From Mercenaria mercenaria (Eukaryota; Mollusca; Bivalvia; Venerida; Veneridae): DNA of 64,000 nucleotides. The stretch is taken from positions 66,667,501 through 66,731,500 of the forward strand of contig NC_069362.1 of NCBI RefSeq assembly GCF_021730395.1. Reading direction: 5' to 3'. This document shows, in pieces, positions 25,201-33,300 of this stretch. The notes under the pieces were generated by a model. It did not search any database. It was not told the DNA's origin and saw only the letters and a list, made by a program, of their open reading frames with translations. Made by a program: the position numbers and the translations under genes. How positions within the stretch are numbered: the first letter of the stretch is position 1; each line of letters begins with the position of its first letter.

Positions 25201-26836
25201 TAAAGTGTGACCTAACTATTACCATATAATCACAATTAGGTTCTGACATGTTTATTTGTACCATTAATGGTACTTTTGTAAATTGTTGCAAACTTGGTAA
25301 CTGTCAAAATGAACAAATTTTGAATAAATTGATCCCGCCATTTTTAGCTAGGGGCTGCTGTAGTTTACAATTATAGACCTCAGTTGTATGGTGCATCACT
25401 TGCTTCTAAGTATCTCTTTGTTACTGTAACACAACGGTTTTTGACACCTTTTCATTAGAAATGTGAGAAAGTTTGCCTGAGGATGTTCAAATTTTCAGTT
25501 AGATGATGTTTAAAATTGCCGCCACTCTTTCGTCATGACATTAAGGCTGTGTCAGAATTTATCTTTGTCAGCATCTGTTTTATCTTGTACAGTTGACAAA
25601 TTAGTTGAAACTTATTTTTCATCTGATAAAAAAACATATTGCAACTTCCCTATTTGTGACATATGCTTTTTGCTGTTAAATGCTTTTGAATTTTTAGGGG
25701 TTTTTTTGTTTGTTTGTTTTTTGTTTTTTTAACATTTACAAAGAAGACCTTTAGAATCATCTCTTGTTTACAAAGGCTCTGTGACAAGAAGTCTTATTTC
25801 TATAGTGAGTTTCACTGGCAGTAATTTTCAAGGTCTTGGTTTGTAATACATAGTTTTGGGCGATGTTGTCCATCTTCAGAAACAGAGAAATGAAGGAATG
25901 TTTCTTCCATACAAGAAGATCTATTTCTTATAGGGTATGATGGTTAGCCGTATTTTATATTACGATAAAAACAAGGTGTTCATAAAATTGTTTACAAGGA
26001 AAACTGCTGAACTGGAATGTGTTTATACCTATCTGTTGTACGGTTAAATTATCAACAAAATTGGATATTATTTATTTTTATAAAGGATGCAATTTACTAA
26101 AGCTTATAAGATTAGGAATTCTTCAGTTAATGTGGTAGCTTTTAGCAGATAGGACTGTAACAACATGTCATAGTAATACTCTGCTAATACCTGGTAATCC
26201 CTTACAATCAGCTTTAACTGTACAAGATGAAACCATTATCAACTTCTGTCCTTTGTTATAAATCTGCTGCTTTTGGCACACTTTTGCTTTGCAATATAAT
26301 ACGAGTGACAGGCATATGGCAGGCTTTAATTTAATGGAATTTTTGACACGTTAGTCAAGTATTTTAAGAACAAAAATTTTATTTATCAAGGAGCCTTTTA
26401 AGAATAATTTACATCTATTAAGGGGCTGGAACAAACAATCAATTGATTGTTTAGCCAATGAAAGAACAAGTGGAAGTATTTGTTTGCCACTCTGCATCAC
26501 AAAAAGTAAGATATTTACACTTTTATCGACAACTAAAATGTACCAGTTTAGTTTCGTTCAGTCTCAATGTTAAATTTGTGATTTCAGAACATGACAGAAT
26601 TGCTGGCCAGACAACAGAAGATGAAATACTACCAGCAGGCAAAGGAAGGCAAGTACAACCGGCTCTGCAAGTCCGAGGCATCATTAGAATCAGAGTATCA
26701 GAAACAGGTTGACCGGATGCAATCTCTGAGCGCCATCGTGGACAGGTTGAACCAGGAGTATCCTCATGCACAGCCCACTTTACGACGTGTCACTGTTAAT
26801 CTTAGCTCAAAGTCTGTAGATGATGAAAGTTTATAG
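1214..26836 (+). CDS. CCDC40: CCDC40, axonemal 96-nm ruler coiled-coil protein (18 exons, complete)
   Basis: Exons: 1214-1239, 4021-4145, 4367-4723, 6306-6541, 7064-7147, 7583-7802, 9103-9401, 10071-10174, 10575-10818, 11477-11659, 12853-13098, 15304-15517, 16720-16889, 17200-17291, 17599-17787, 19935-20055, 21185-21343, 26588-26836. They total 3318 nt, 1105 residues plus stop, close to the 1142 residues of human CCDC40. All introns are GT-AG and all phases join. Residues 1-170 are Pro/Ser/Arg-rich with tandem KPGSRPASG repeats; about 200-245 are strongly acidic; from about 250 the protein is near-continuous coiled coil. Family blocks seen include [28 protein letters not shown] and EIRAMK-like [16 protein letters not shown]40 pairs with CCDC39 along the doublet microtubule, sets the 96-nm repeat, and is needed to attach inner dynein arms and the nexin-dynein regulatory complex. 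The identification is by remembered family sequence, not a search. The N-terminal exon is the least certain part. Confidence 0.95.
1673..2453. mobile_element. hAT-like non-autonomous element in CCDC40 intron 1
   Basis: The ends CAGGGCTCAAATTT (1673-1686) and its reverse complement (2440-2453) form 14-bp terminal inverted repeats of the hAT type (CAGGG start). The flanks TAAGT / TAAGG are a possible 5-bp target duplication, 4 of 5 matching. Subterminal TTGCTAAAT-like and TAGCAAGTA words also recall hAT elements. There is no transposase. A tRNA-like sequence lies inside. Confidence 0.6.
1940..2011 (-). pseudogene. tRNA-like sequence, degenerate
   Basis: On the minus strand the 72 nt fold as a tRNA: 7-bp acceptor stem (one G-T pair), D arm with AGCTCAGTTGGTAGAGC, T arm with GGTTCGAGTCC. 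The loop would read CTTTCAA, anticodon UUC (Glu), but only 3 of 5 anticodon-stem pairs form. I call it a decayed tRNA or a SINE head rather than a working gene. It lies inside the element at 1673-2453. Confidence 0.5.
2480..2622 (+). mobile_element. tRNA-derived SINE, family 1 copy a
   Basis: An A-box-like TGGCTCAGTGGACAGAGC and a B-box-like GTGTTCAAATCC lie about 35 bp apart, followed by a tail with TTTCGTCATAAAATGCTA that is shared with the copy at 3150. No long A tail is seen. Confidence 0.6.
2741..2878 (-). mobile_element. tRNA-derived SINE, family 2, minus strand
   Basis: Read on the minus strand it has TAGCTCAGTGGTAAAG (A box) and GGGGTTTGATCCC (B box), then a tail with GTCATACCAAAGACGTG also found near 21050 and, closely related, at 54880. 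The tail AAAATGGTATTGC-type sequence places it with the family 2 copies. Confidence 0.6.
2930..2956. repeat. AAT/ATA microsatellite
   Basis: A short run of ATA and AAT triplets in intron 1, just left of an AT-rich stretch that ends before the next SINE. Confidence 0.7.
3150..3660 (+). mobile_element. tRNA-derived SINE, family 1 copy b, split by an insertion
   Basis: The head with GCTCAGTGGTTAGAGC and the tail to about 3267 match the copy at 2480. The copy resumes at 3627 with TCTTTGATT and TGGCTAAAAGTCATAAG, which follow directly in copy a. The intervening 359 bp are a later insertion. The B box is damaged. Confidence 0.65.
3268..3626. mobile_element. 359-bp MITE with 5-bp target duplication inside a SINE
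   Basis: The ends are CAGGCCTTTTTT and AAAAAAGCCCTG, and TCTTT is duplicated at 3263-3267 and 3627-3631. The empty site is given by the unbroken SINE copy at 2480-2622 (CTCTTTGATT), so the borders are sure. CAGG ends with a 5-bp duplication suggest a hAT-related group with short duplications. No coding capacity. Confidence 0.75.
3873..3899. repeat. TA microsatellite
   Basis: A run of about 13 TA dinucleotides in intron 1. Confidence 0.9.
4021..4145 (+). CDS. CCDC40: CCDC40 exon 2 (residues 9-51)
   Basis: Acceptor TTTGTACAG, donor CAG|GTTTGT, ends in phase 1. Low-complexity Ser/Pro/Ala/Glu region without a fold; typical of the variable head of the family. Confidence 0.8.
4367..4723 (+). CDS. 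CCDC40: CCDC40 exon 3 (residues 51-170), KPGSRPASG repeats
   Basis: Acceptor CTGTTACAG, donor GAG|GTAAGA. An AG at 4350 is also possible but shifts the frame and loses the repeat, so 4367 is preferred. Three tandem nine-residue repeats (about KPGSRPASG) open the exon, followed by Gln/Glu/Pro-rich sequence. The opposite strand stays open for 181 codons only because of this biased composition. Confidence 0.85.
4986..6282 (+). mobile_element. Tandem-repeat island 1 (pearl/Helentron-like), intron 3
   Basis: Begins TTTTTAGCTCATCTGA and ends with the hairpin AGCACCCGC-AAG-GCGGTGCT followed by CTTGTTTA. The core is about 6.7 copies of a 172-178 bp unit with TCAAAGCTATTGCTTTGAAA; one unit is partly deleted near 5975. 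Inverted ends CTCATCTGATTTTTT / AAAAAAATCAGATGAG lie just inside. Open frames of 65-105 codons in it are by-products of the repeat. The architecture of short unique end, tandem core and terminal hairpin is that described for bivalve pearl elements and Helentron-derived elements; the assignment is by structure only. Confidence 0.6.
6306..6541 (+). CDS. CCDC40: CCDC40 exon 4 (residues 170-248), acidic segment
   Basis: Acceptor TTTCAACCAG, donor CAT|GTAAGT, ends in phase 0. Contains a long Asp/Glu/Gly/Ser run and ends in VVLEPDH, which continues in exon 5 as PLMKRF; this joint is a strong CCDC40 signature (human has VVLDPDHPLM at the same place). Confidence 0.92.
6584..6820. mobile_element. Palindromic MITE family A, copy 1
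   Basis: 237 bp, almost wholly an inverted repeat: TGAGCCGTGCCATGAG at the left, CATGGCGCGGCTCA at the right, arms with GACCAGCATGGATCC and a short loop with TTTCTCTGATTG. Flanked by TA on both sides. Further copies at 12201 and 29471. Confidence 0.8.
7064..7147 (+). CDS. CCDC40: CCDC40 exon 5 (residues 249-276)
   Basis: Acceptor ACCTTTCAG, donor CTG|GTAAAG. Codes the block [14 protein letters not shown] and the start of the coiled-coil body. Confidence 0.92.
7583..7802 (+). CDS. CCDC40: CCDC40 exon 6 (residues 277-350)
   Basis: Acceptor TGAATACAG, donor AGA|GTAAGT, ends in phase 1. Coiled coil with the family block [15 protein letters not shown]. Confidence 0.93.
7908..8846 (+). mobile_element. 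Tandem-repeat island 2 (pearl/Helentron-like), intron 6
   Basis: Begins TTTTTAGCTCACCCATG and ends with hairpin GCTGTC-CTCC-GACAGC followed by TCTTGTTTT. The core is five copies of a 166-bp unit starting near 7977, 8143, 8309, 8475 and 8640 (GTAAGCTGGTATCTCAG). A partial copy lies at 56683-57150. Confidence 0.6.
9103..9401 (+). CDS. CCDC40: CCDC40 exon 7 (residues 350-449)
   Basis: Acceptor ATGTTTTCAG, donor GAG|GTAAGT. Carries two of the best conserved stretches of the family, [12 protein letters not shown] and [15 protein letters not shown]. Confidence 0.95.
10071..10174 (+). CDS. CCDC40: CCDC40 exon 8 (residues 450-484)
   Basis: Acceptor TGTATTTCAG, donor CAG|GTATCT, ends in phase 2. Family block [20 protein letters not shown] (human QQWASSLVGMKHRDEAH). 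Confidence 0.95.
10575..10818 (+). CDS. CCDC40: CCDC40 exon 9 (residues 484-565)
   Basis: Acceptor ATTATCAG, donor ACT|GTAAGT. Coiled coil with [19 protein letters not shown], aligned with human EIEAYKKSIMKEEEKNEKL. Confidence 0.94.
10955..11164. mobile_element. Palindromic MITE family C, copy 1
   Basis: 210 bp with ends TACTGTAAAATCATTTAAT / AATGATTTCACAGTA and paired inner motifs of the kind TTCGTGG / CCACGAA. Second copy at 41351. No coding capacity. Confidence 0.75.
11477..11659 (+). CDS. CCDC40: CCDC40 exon 10 (residues 566-626)
   Basis: Acceptor TTATTTGTAG, donor CTG|GTAAAT. Coiled coil, moderately conserved ([19 protein letters not shown]). Confidence 0.93.
12201..12437. mobile_element. 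Palindromic MITE family A, copy 2
   Basis: Same 237-bp plan as the copy at 6584, with arms GACCAGCATGGATCC and ends TGAGCCGTGCCATGAG / CATGGCATGGCTCA, flanked by TA. Lies in CCDC40 intron 10. Confidence 0.8.
12608..12820. mobile_element. Palindromic MITE family B, copy 1 (TTAA ends)
   Basis: Ends TTAACCTTTAGCCTGC / GCAGGCTAAGGGTTAA, with a perfect inner hairpin around CAGCCTGCACATCC. TTAA at both borders fits a TTAA target duplication, as made by piggyBac or Kolobok transposases. The centre resembles that of family A (GACCAG...CAGCCTG), so A and B may share ancestry. Confidence 0.7.
12853..13098 (+). CDS. CCDC40: CCDC40 exon 11 (residues 627-708)
   Basis: Acceptor TTACTACAG, donor GGC|GTAAGT. 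Family block [20 protein letters not shown] (human NSQSEISRRTILIERKQGL). Confidence 0.95.
13244..15011 (+). mobile_element. Tandem-repeat island 3 (pearl/Helentron-like), intron 11
   Basis: Begins TTTTTTTAGCTCACCTGTC, with a 5' hairpin CACAAAGTGACAAGGTG, then a CGTCCGTC-rich stretch and about ten copies of a 144-145 bp unit (CTTGTGACCTCTCTAGAGG). Ends with the perfect palindrome AGGACCATCATGGTCCT then CTTGTTTA. Related cores occur in the island at 43400. Confidence 0.65.
15304..15517 (+). CDS. CCDC40: CCDC40 exon 12 (residues 709-780)
   Basis: Acceptor CTCCTTTTTAG, donor AAG|GTATTC, ends in phase 1. Opens with GVELGPLEI, the family's glycine-bearing break in the coil (human EVGPLELEI), then continues as coiled coil. 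Confidence 0.94.
15752..16672. repeat. 30-bp minisatellite, CCDC40 intron 12
   Basis: About 30 imperfect copies of a 30-bp unit containing TAGAGCACTGTAGTTAGTTC. Because 30 is a multiple of three, one minus frame stays open for 102 codons with a Leu/Thr/Tyr repeat; nothing suggests it is expressed. Confidence 0.9.
16720..16889 (+). CDS. CCDC40: CCDC40 exon 13 (residues 780-836)
   Basis: Acceptor GTACATCAG, donor AAG|GTATGT. Block [16 protein letters not shown] corresponds to human NDLKKLNMLMNKNRCS. Confidence 0.93.
17200..17291 (+). CDS. CCDC40: CCDC40 exon 14 (residues 837-867)
   Basis: Acceptor TGTCTTTCAG, donor TGA|GTAAGT, ends in phase 2 inside a Glu codon. Ends LLNSLVEAE (human LLNQLVEAE). 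Confidence 0.94.
17599..17787 (+). CDS. CCDC40: CCDC40 exon 15 (residues 867-930)
   Basis: Acceptor TTTCGCTTAG, donor AAG|GTAAAA, ends in phase 2. The most conserved exon: [34 protein letters not shown] and LMKQQEKMI are near identical to vertebrate CCDC40. Confidence 0.97.
17875..19602. mobile_element. Mutator-like foldback element, 1.73 kb, CCDC40 intron 15
   Basis: Terminal inverted repeats of about 350 bp (17875-18226 and 19252-19602) start CGGTCCTGCAATAAACC / GGGTCCTGCAATATACC and carry many CACTAAGGA-type subrepeats. GTTGAAAAA is duplicated at 17866-17874 and 19603-19611, a 9-bp target duplication. Long arms plus 9 bp are the marks of Mutator-like elements. The middle holds three to four diverged copies of an AT-rich unit of about 175 bp (TATATATCTGATTTCTTGAA) and no transposase, so it is non-autonomous. 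Confidence 0.8.
19935..20055 (+). CDS. CCDC40: CCDC40 exon 16 (residues 930-970)
   Basis: Acceptor TGTATTTCAG, donor CAG|GTATGA. Begins [14 protein letters not shown]; the RR.T..T motif matches human RRETVTTQAEGQ. Confidence 0.93.
20420..20720. repeat. Two-copy tandem duplication, intron 16
   Basis: A unit of about 168 bp with TTTCATGTTCTGGTCAGAT and TGCCCTTTGATTATTCAAC appears near 20420 and 20588. It resembles a remnant of another tandem-repeat island; no ends are recognisable. Confidence 0.6.
20982..21095 (+). mobile_element. tRNA-derived SINE, family 2
   Basis: Contains TAATGGTAGAGCACTGGC (A box), TTCGAGTGCAGGAGG and GTTGGTTCAATTTC (B box), then GCCATGTCATACCAAAAATA, the tail seen in the minus-strand copies at 2741 and 54774. 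Confidence 0.6.
21185..21343 (+). CDS. CCDC40: CCDC40 exon 17 (residues 971-1023)
   Basis: Acceptor TGTTGTACAG, donor AAG|GTATAA. Coiled coil of lower conservation, in phase on both sides. The following intron, 5.2 kb, is the longest in the gene. Confidence 0.9.
21344..26587 (+). other. CCDC40 intron 17, nothing recognised
   Basis: 5.2 kb of AT-rich sequence. I see no tandem core, no terminal inverted repeats and no open frame above 84 codons that looks real. A T/G-rich run lies near 25695-25730. Some ancient repeat remnants cannot be excluded by eye. Confidence 0.6.
26588..26836 (+). CDS. CCDC40: CCDC40 exon 18 and stop (residues 1024-1105)
   Basis: Acceptor GTGATTTCAG. Contains [20 protein letters not shown] and [14 protein letters not shown], matching human LQAVKEGRYVFLFRSKQSL and VRDEYPQFQEAL, then TAG at 26834-26836. 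Confidence 0.95.
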   Translation, partial: NMTELLARQQKMKYYQQAKEGKYNRLCKSEASLESEYQKQVDRMQSLSAIVDRLNQEYPHAQPTLRRVTVNLSSKSVDDESL

Positions 26837-27575
26837 AGGAATAAAAGTCGACAAAAAAAAAACTGTTCTGTGATAAAACTGAAAACAAGTGACTGAATTT
26901 CTGTTGTATGAAATTATAATTGTTAAATTATGTGAAAATATAGATATATGACTTTTTTAAAGTATATAAACCGCTATTTATTTCTACAAAAGATTTACCC
27001 TCTTATTGAAAATGTAAAATTTGTGATTTTGCATAAAAACACTGCCAGAACTTGCTGGTTCCCTGCAGCATGTATAACTCTTTAATTATTAAATTGTTGC
27101 TTCTTTTGGTTAAATTTTTATGACGTTAACACAGAGTTTCATAAGATAGGAATATTTGATATTTTCTGTAAAAAGTACTGGTGTACAGAGACTGTCGGTT
27201 ATGAAGTATTTTGTGAACTATGACTGCATAGTGAATCACTGCACATACTCATGTACTATGCACAATGTTTAAAGAATTCCACAGTCAAAGTCTTAATGGA
27301 GGTATGACCATGTTTATCTATAAGAATGTCTATATCCATATAATTCGGTATGTATGGTTTCATAAAAGTTATTCCATCCAAATTTCTTATTTGTTAAAAT
27401 TTGAATCATCTGTCTTTTTTTTGAGAACTGTATTCTTGTGTTTGAACATTGTGTCTTTCTCCTTATTTATGTATAAATGTGTACATATCAATGAACATCT
27501 GTGATCGTATTTTCTTTGTTATAAATGTCACAATTTCAATATTTGTGCTAAAATAAATCTAAACAAAAAGTTTGT
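26837..27575 (+). promoter_or_regulatory. CCDC40 3' UTR with poly(A) signal
   Basis: AATAAA at 27552-27557 is followed by a T-rich stretch after about 15-25 bp, a good cleavage site candidate. A second AATAAA at 27785-27790 may serve a longer form. Confidence 0.6.
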
Positions 27576-29470
27576 TTTATCTTTATTAGACTTAAATAGT
27601 TTGCAATTATTTGTTGGAAGGAATGACTGTTTTAACGTAAATGTGAAAGATCAGTTTATAAGGATGTGTTACAACAGTTTACTAGTGAAGTGTAGAGCAA
27701 TTCTGTTCTGTTCTGTCTAGATATCTAGTTCTGTCAATTTATTTTTTCAAATGGAACAGGATCTAAGCACTGCAGTGTACATCCAATAAAGGGCCGATTA
27801 CATCAGAGTATTGTTATCTTGTTTAAATTCTAGATCAACTTAATTGCCAATGAAAACTTTTGTACATGAAAATTGCATTTAAATACGAAATTGCATTTGT
27901 TTGTATTTCTCACTTATCAAGGTACTTGTTCTGCATTGACAAATAGAGAATTGTTCGATCTAAGAATGTTGCAGGTAAACAAGAAGAGATTAGCCCCTTT
28001 GGTGGAAGAGGTTGTGGACAATAGGTGCTAAAGAAAGAAGTAATATTTATTTCAGAAATTAGTACTAAAAGGAAAATGAATTGAACTACCACAATAGCTT
28101 TTTTGTTGTCTAGAAAATGTTATATAGAGAATCTTGTAGGACTGTCTACAAGTCTTTTCTTATTAAATTTATGAAACAAGTTGAATAAAATGGAAGGTTC
28201 TCATATGTATTCAACGAGATCAATAACTTAATGTGGAAAGACACAAATGTAACATTTTTTTTCTTGCATGTATTTTTTTTTCTTTCTGGCAAAACATTGA
28301 ATTTTTTTCTTCTTCATCTCTTCTATGATTGAAATGATGTCGACATCAGAATGTTATTACAGACATCTAATTGATATGAAAAATGCGACCTAGCATTTTT
28401 TCAGGTCCACACAACTTCGAAAATAGGGATTGTATGTGTTGAATCATCATACTTGCTTAGAACACGGAATGGCCTGTCTGTGTACACACAGTCTGATCTT
28501 TGGTAAAGCAGTAATAGATTATCTACAATCACATCTGTTTGCCAAAACGTCTGGGTCGGCAGGAGACCTCAGTATCTCAATTACTTGCTATCCTGCTGAT
28601 CAGCCCACGCTACAAGTATTAGTCTAAGTACTCTACCTAAGCCACTATCTGACCCAGATCCCAAATGTTTGAGCTCCTTAAAAGAGCAGTTGTTCCAGTA
28701 GACTTGACAACCTACAGAACTATAAATAGTGCAAAGCTAGAGGCCAGTTCAAACAAAAAGAAGCAAGAGAACAAGGAAAAGTCGTTAAAAACCTGGTATT
28801 ACTACTGAATGTAGGCATATTTCCAGTATGTAGTACAGTAAAGAGAAGAAGAAGAATTGTTTTATTTGACTTAAACTGTACATAGACGTATCCCTTTTAG
28901 CAATCAGCGGTACAATGGACACGTGTCTTGGCGCCAATGATTCTGGCGATTAGCCGAATATTAATGTCAATTATTAATCAATTACTTATCAATTACAACC
29001 TACGTAAGATCATTTCGCGCATGTCGGCACGTGCCCTTAAATTATTCAGATTAATGAAGCGTACAAAGATGAAAAGAGACGGACCCGGCGCAAATTAAAA
29101 AACACAATGTGTTGATAATTGTATATCCACATGTCTCAAGAATTTAAAATATTTTGTATTTTAAGATGGTGTTGTGTATTTGAACGTGTCAAATTTGGAA
29201 GCCAGCTTTTTCATGCATTGCATCAATGTGACACATTCCAGAGCAAGGGGTAATCTTCTGAATACACGATGCATATGAACGTTTAATCATGCTTAACATC
29301 GTAAGTATATCAATTAAATTAGGATTTGGGGACCCGTATCCTACTTGGGACAAAATTAAGGCTTATGGGCAAGTTAGGCTTATTTCACGAACAGTAGGCC
29401 TACTTTTGGTACAGCTAGATTCATTTTAATTATTTGGCTAGCTGACTAAAGCTGAACACACTTCAGATAG

Positions 29471-29695
29471 TGAGCCGTGCCATGAGAAAACCAACATAGT
29501 GGGTTTGCGACTAGCATGGACCCAGACGCGCAGTCTCGTCAGGATCCATGCTGTTCGCTTTCAAAGCCTATTGCAATATTAGAGAAACTGTTGGCGAACA
29601 GCATGGATCCTGACCAGACTGTGCGGATGCGCAGGCTGGTCTGGATCCGTGCTGGTCGCAAAGCCACTATGTTGGTTTTCCCATGGCACGGCTCA
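29471..29695. mobile_element. Palindromic MITE family A, copy 3
   Basis: Ends TGAGCCGTGCCATGAG / CCATGGCACGGCTCA. The left arm lacks a short part of the CCAGCCTGCGCATC segment present in the right arm and in the other copies. Confidence 0.8.
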
Positions 29696-29904
29696 TATGT
29701 CCTTAAATATAATAAACCACATACAAGTTATAAATATTTTCTTATACATTAGAGAGGGAACTTGGTTTTCAACTTTTGTAAAACGAGCTGCGGAACTGAA
29801 TATTAGAGCTAGAATTTAAAACTTTACAAGTAAATGATGTTACTTAATAACAAATTCAATCGTAAATTCCAGCTATTGAGGACTCCAAAAAGTTTGAATG
29901 TTGA

Positions 29905-29931
29905 CTAGATCTAGATCTAGATCTAGATCTA
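29905..29931. repeat. CTAGAT hexanucleotide microsatellite
   Basis: About four and a half copies of CTAGAT in the spacer upstream of CCNF. Confidence 0.9.
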
Positions 29932-30060
29932 TTAAAAGAAAAAATTTGCATTTTTTTTCTCATTTGGAAAATAATAGAATCTAGATATTTATTTTCAACT
30001 GGGTGCAAACATTTTTTTCTCTTTCATAGTGACATGTTAGATGTTTACAAAATTGCCGTC

Positions 30061-30307
30061 CGCATCTTGTCAAAAACTTTTTTCTAATGGACCAATCAAA
30101 ACCAAGATATATAGTTCAAAATTTGAAAGTGCCTCGGGAATCTTGGGAAGGCGTAGTTCCCACTGTTTGTAAACGATTTACCGTATCAGCCAATCAATGC
30201 TCAGCGTACAACTGATGAAAACTGACAGTTGAATGGATGTATGTGTAGCGTGTATGATGTGTTTCTGCTTACTGTGAAATTATTACGTTTTGTGCAATAG
30301 AGTGAAT
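30061..30307 (+). promoter_or_regulatory. CCNF proximal promoter and leader
   Basis: CCAAT at 30092-30096 and at 30190-30194 lie about 98 bp apart. Between them are TTCAAA and TTTGAA (30113-30126), which match the CHR core of cell-cycle promoters, and TGTTTGTAAACGA near 30167, a forkhead-like site. CCAAT (NF-Y) with CHR and forkhead sites is the usual layout of G2/M genes. Several short upstream reading frames (ATGs near 30214, 30234 and 30254) would lie in the leader if transcription starts early. Confidence 0.45.
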
Positions 30308-30314
30308 ATGAAAG
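30308..30314 (+). CDS. CCNF: CCNF exon 1 coding part (residues 1-3)
   Basis: ATGAAAG|GTAAAG is followed in frame by exon 2. If this start is wrong, translation would begin at ATG 31616 in exon 2 with loss of three residues. Confidence 0.55.
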
Positions 30315-33300
30315 GTAAAGTGTTTTATTTATTTATCATTATAATTATATTGATATTGTTTAAACACAAATTTCTAAGTTTTGTTCAAAATAATTAGGTC
30401 AATATAGGGGATCCTGCTGTTTGAAGTTGACTTTCCAAAGTTTAAATTTTAAAAGGCATTAAATTATTCAGGCTTTTTTTCAGGATATTTTTAATGTATC
30501 TAATTTAAGACCATATAAATCATCAGCAGATGTATTTTCGCCAGTTCTTTGATTATGAACTTTTCTTGTTTTTGTTGTTGTTGTTGATCTGTTTTTAAAA
30601 CATCAGTGACAACATTCGTTACTCTAGCATTTTCTTTCTTTTAATAGTTTTACTATTACGGCTAACTAAGCAATACATGATGATACAGTCAGCCTGTTTT
30701 TGAAATGGTTTTAAGATTATTTAAATTCATAATAAAAAAATTGCCGAACTGTTGATGCATAGCGGTCTTTGATCGTCTAACGGTCTATTTATAACCGTTA
30801 ATCAGCTTATCACCGCGGCTCAAGGCGACTCAATCACTCGGTGATAAATCAATAATCGATTTCTTTGTAGGTATAACTTCACACATGTATGTATAAGTTT
30901 AAACCTGCATCTGGCGGAAATTCCCGTTTAGACTTGAAACAATGTAACAGTATTTTTCATTGGTTAATCGCCACCAGGTAGAAACTTGTTCCAATAATTA
31001 TCCAATCAGCAAAGGTATTCTCCAAAACAATTCCAATTTTAGAAAAAAAAATCCATGTGTTTGTACATGTACATTTCATCTGTCAAAATCGCTTTACGTT
31101 TTAAGCAATGAGTTACTTTGCAAAAATAGTTAAACAGTAAACCTGGAACAAAGATAATACTTATTTAAATTATTGAATTGGAATTAGTTTTGAAATATGG
31201 TGCTTGTTTCTTACTGTAAGTAGAACATTGTGATCTGATGATAATTTATGATAAAATTTTAGGATGACTTTGACATTGTAATGTTTACAAACATTTTAGG
31301 ATATTGGATAGGGACCAATAACATGACAGTTAGCTTTATCTTTATCAGATTGTGGTAGATAATTACATTAAATAAACAGTAGCATTACTTAGATTATATG
31401 TCTTTGACACAAGTAAACATCATTTAGAAATGTTTTTATATTTTTAACATTTTATAATTGAAGGATGCTTGACATTATGGAAGGTGACTGAAGGTTGCTG
31501 CATAAATACTGAAGCTATATTACAAAATAGAAAATAGTTGCTTTGGATGGGAACAGGTGACTGTTAATACTTCTGAATTTTTTTTTAGTGGTTTTTATAA
31601 TTCTTGCTTTTAGTGATGCGAATGTTAAGTGGACTCCAGAGGTCACCAAATGAGTTTATCCCAGTTCATAAACATCTGAGAAGCTGCCAGCAGAGATTGA
31701 CAATATGGGACCTGCCAGAAGAAATCCTGATACATCTCCTCAAAAGCCTACATGTAAAAGATCTTCTCAGCATGAGACAGGTAAACTTTCCTTTGAAGAC
31801 TTATTTTCTCACACTAGATTATTGATGCCCAGTTTGTTTATTATCACTTCATTCACAAGGTGATGAAATATCAAAATCAGTCTGTCTGGACATTGACACA
31901 GTTTTATCAAGTGATATCAACATCAATGAACCTGTGATGAGCAAAGAAAAGAACATCTGCTGAAGAAATAATTTTCAGTTATTGGCAGTCAAAAAGTGAT
32001 ATACTTGTAGGTTTTATTCTTTATCTAAGTCTCATTGCTGTAGCGTGCATGCAGACTCTGCTACATGTTAAACTCTTTATTCTTTATCTAAGTCTCATCG
32101 CTGTAGCCTACATGCAGACTCTGCTACATGTTAAATTCTTTTAGTATGAAGCAAGAGATTGCTAAAGTATCACAATACAGAATAAAATTATTTGGTAACC
32201 AGTGAACTCTTGATCTCTCTCTTATTTGCTCTTAATAATATCTAAACAGGCATCATCTATGTAGATAACTACAGTTCAATTCTTTGTTTCAGGTTCATCC
32301 ATACTTTCGAGACTTGATTGACAACAGTCAGTCAATTTGGGCATGTGTCACATTTCAGGAATCCTGGCCATCTTCTGTTAATCTTCAACACTTTGACAAG
32401 TAAGTCTTTTAATAAAATGCACTAAGCAGTAATTATTATACCATTTGAATTGCTTTATTTCCATATACTCAGTTCTTCTACAACCAAAAGTAAAGTTTGT
32501 TTATATTTTCCTTGACAGAAACAAGCATTTTTCTCTGTTCTTTAAATTAAGTTGTATTTGTAACCATAATCCCACAATAATGACATATAGCTACTTGTTG
32601 AATTCAATTGTTCTCTAACTGAGATGTGTTTTTGCATTTTAGAGCTGCTGAAGTAGGAAATATTGAAGCCCTGGTTAAACTTGCCATAGCCTACCTCTAT
32701 AATGAAGGATGTAAGTATTTGTTGCAGCATTTCCTTGCGTTTATTCCAGTGTTTCCATAGAAACAGTTTAATCTTTAATTTATACTGCATTGCAATCTCT
32801 CGAGGGTTGTTAGGAATGTGCTGGTTTTACAAATGTAACAACAGTTATTTGGTTCCATGATTATCCTACATTGCGGGGAAACAAAATACTTGCCTTTATA
32901 TACAGCTGTTTGTTCTCTGAAGATGTTGTAATAGGTTACACAGTACTGTCACATGACTATCATTAATGAAGCCAGAGTGTCATTCAAATTTAAGAAAGAT
33001 TTATTAGTTTTGTATCACGTTTTCTTAAAATTTCTCTGTCATTGTTCTGCACATGTAGCCAGCTTTTGACAAATAGATTAAGAATATGTTTTTGTTCTTA
33101 TTTCAGTACAAGGCGATAATGATGGGAAAAAAGTGTCAAGGAATGGAACTAAAGCAGCAGAAATGTTCTGCCGAGTAGAATCATTAACCCCTAACACAGA
33201 CCCCTTTACCTGGCTCTTTATACGACCACCATGGTCCCTAAATGGGGCATGTTGTAAGGAGTGTGTGTTCAACTACATGAAGGAATATTTGAAAAAGGTA

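Larger units (their letters stand above)
27576..30060. other. Spacer between CCDC40 and CCNF
   Basis: No gene recognised. Apart from the MITE at 29471 and a microsatellite at 29905 it appears single-copy. Open frames of 60-78 codons here are unsupported; the one at 29516 is read out of the MITE. Confidence 0.6.
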
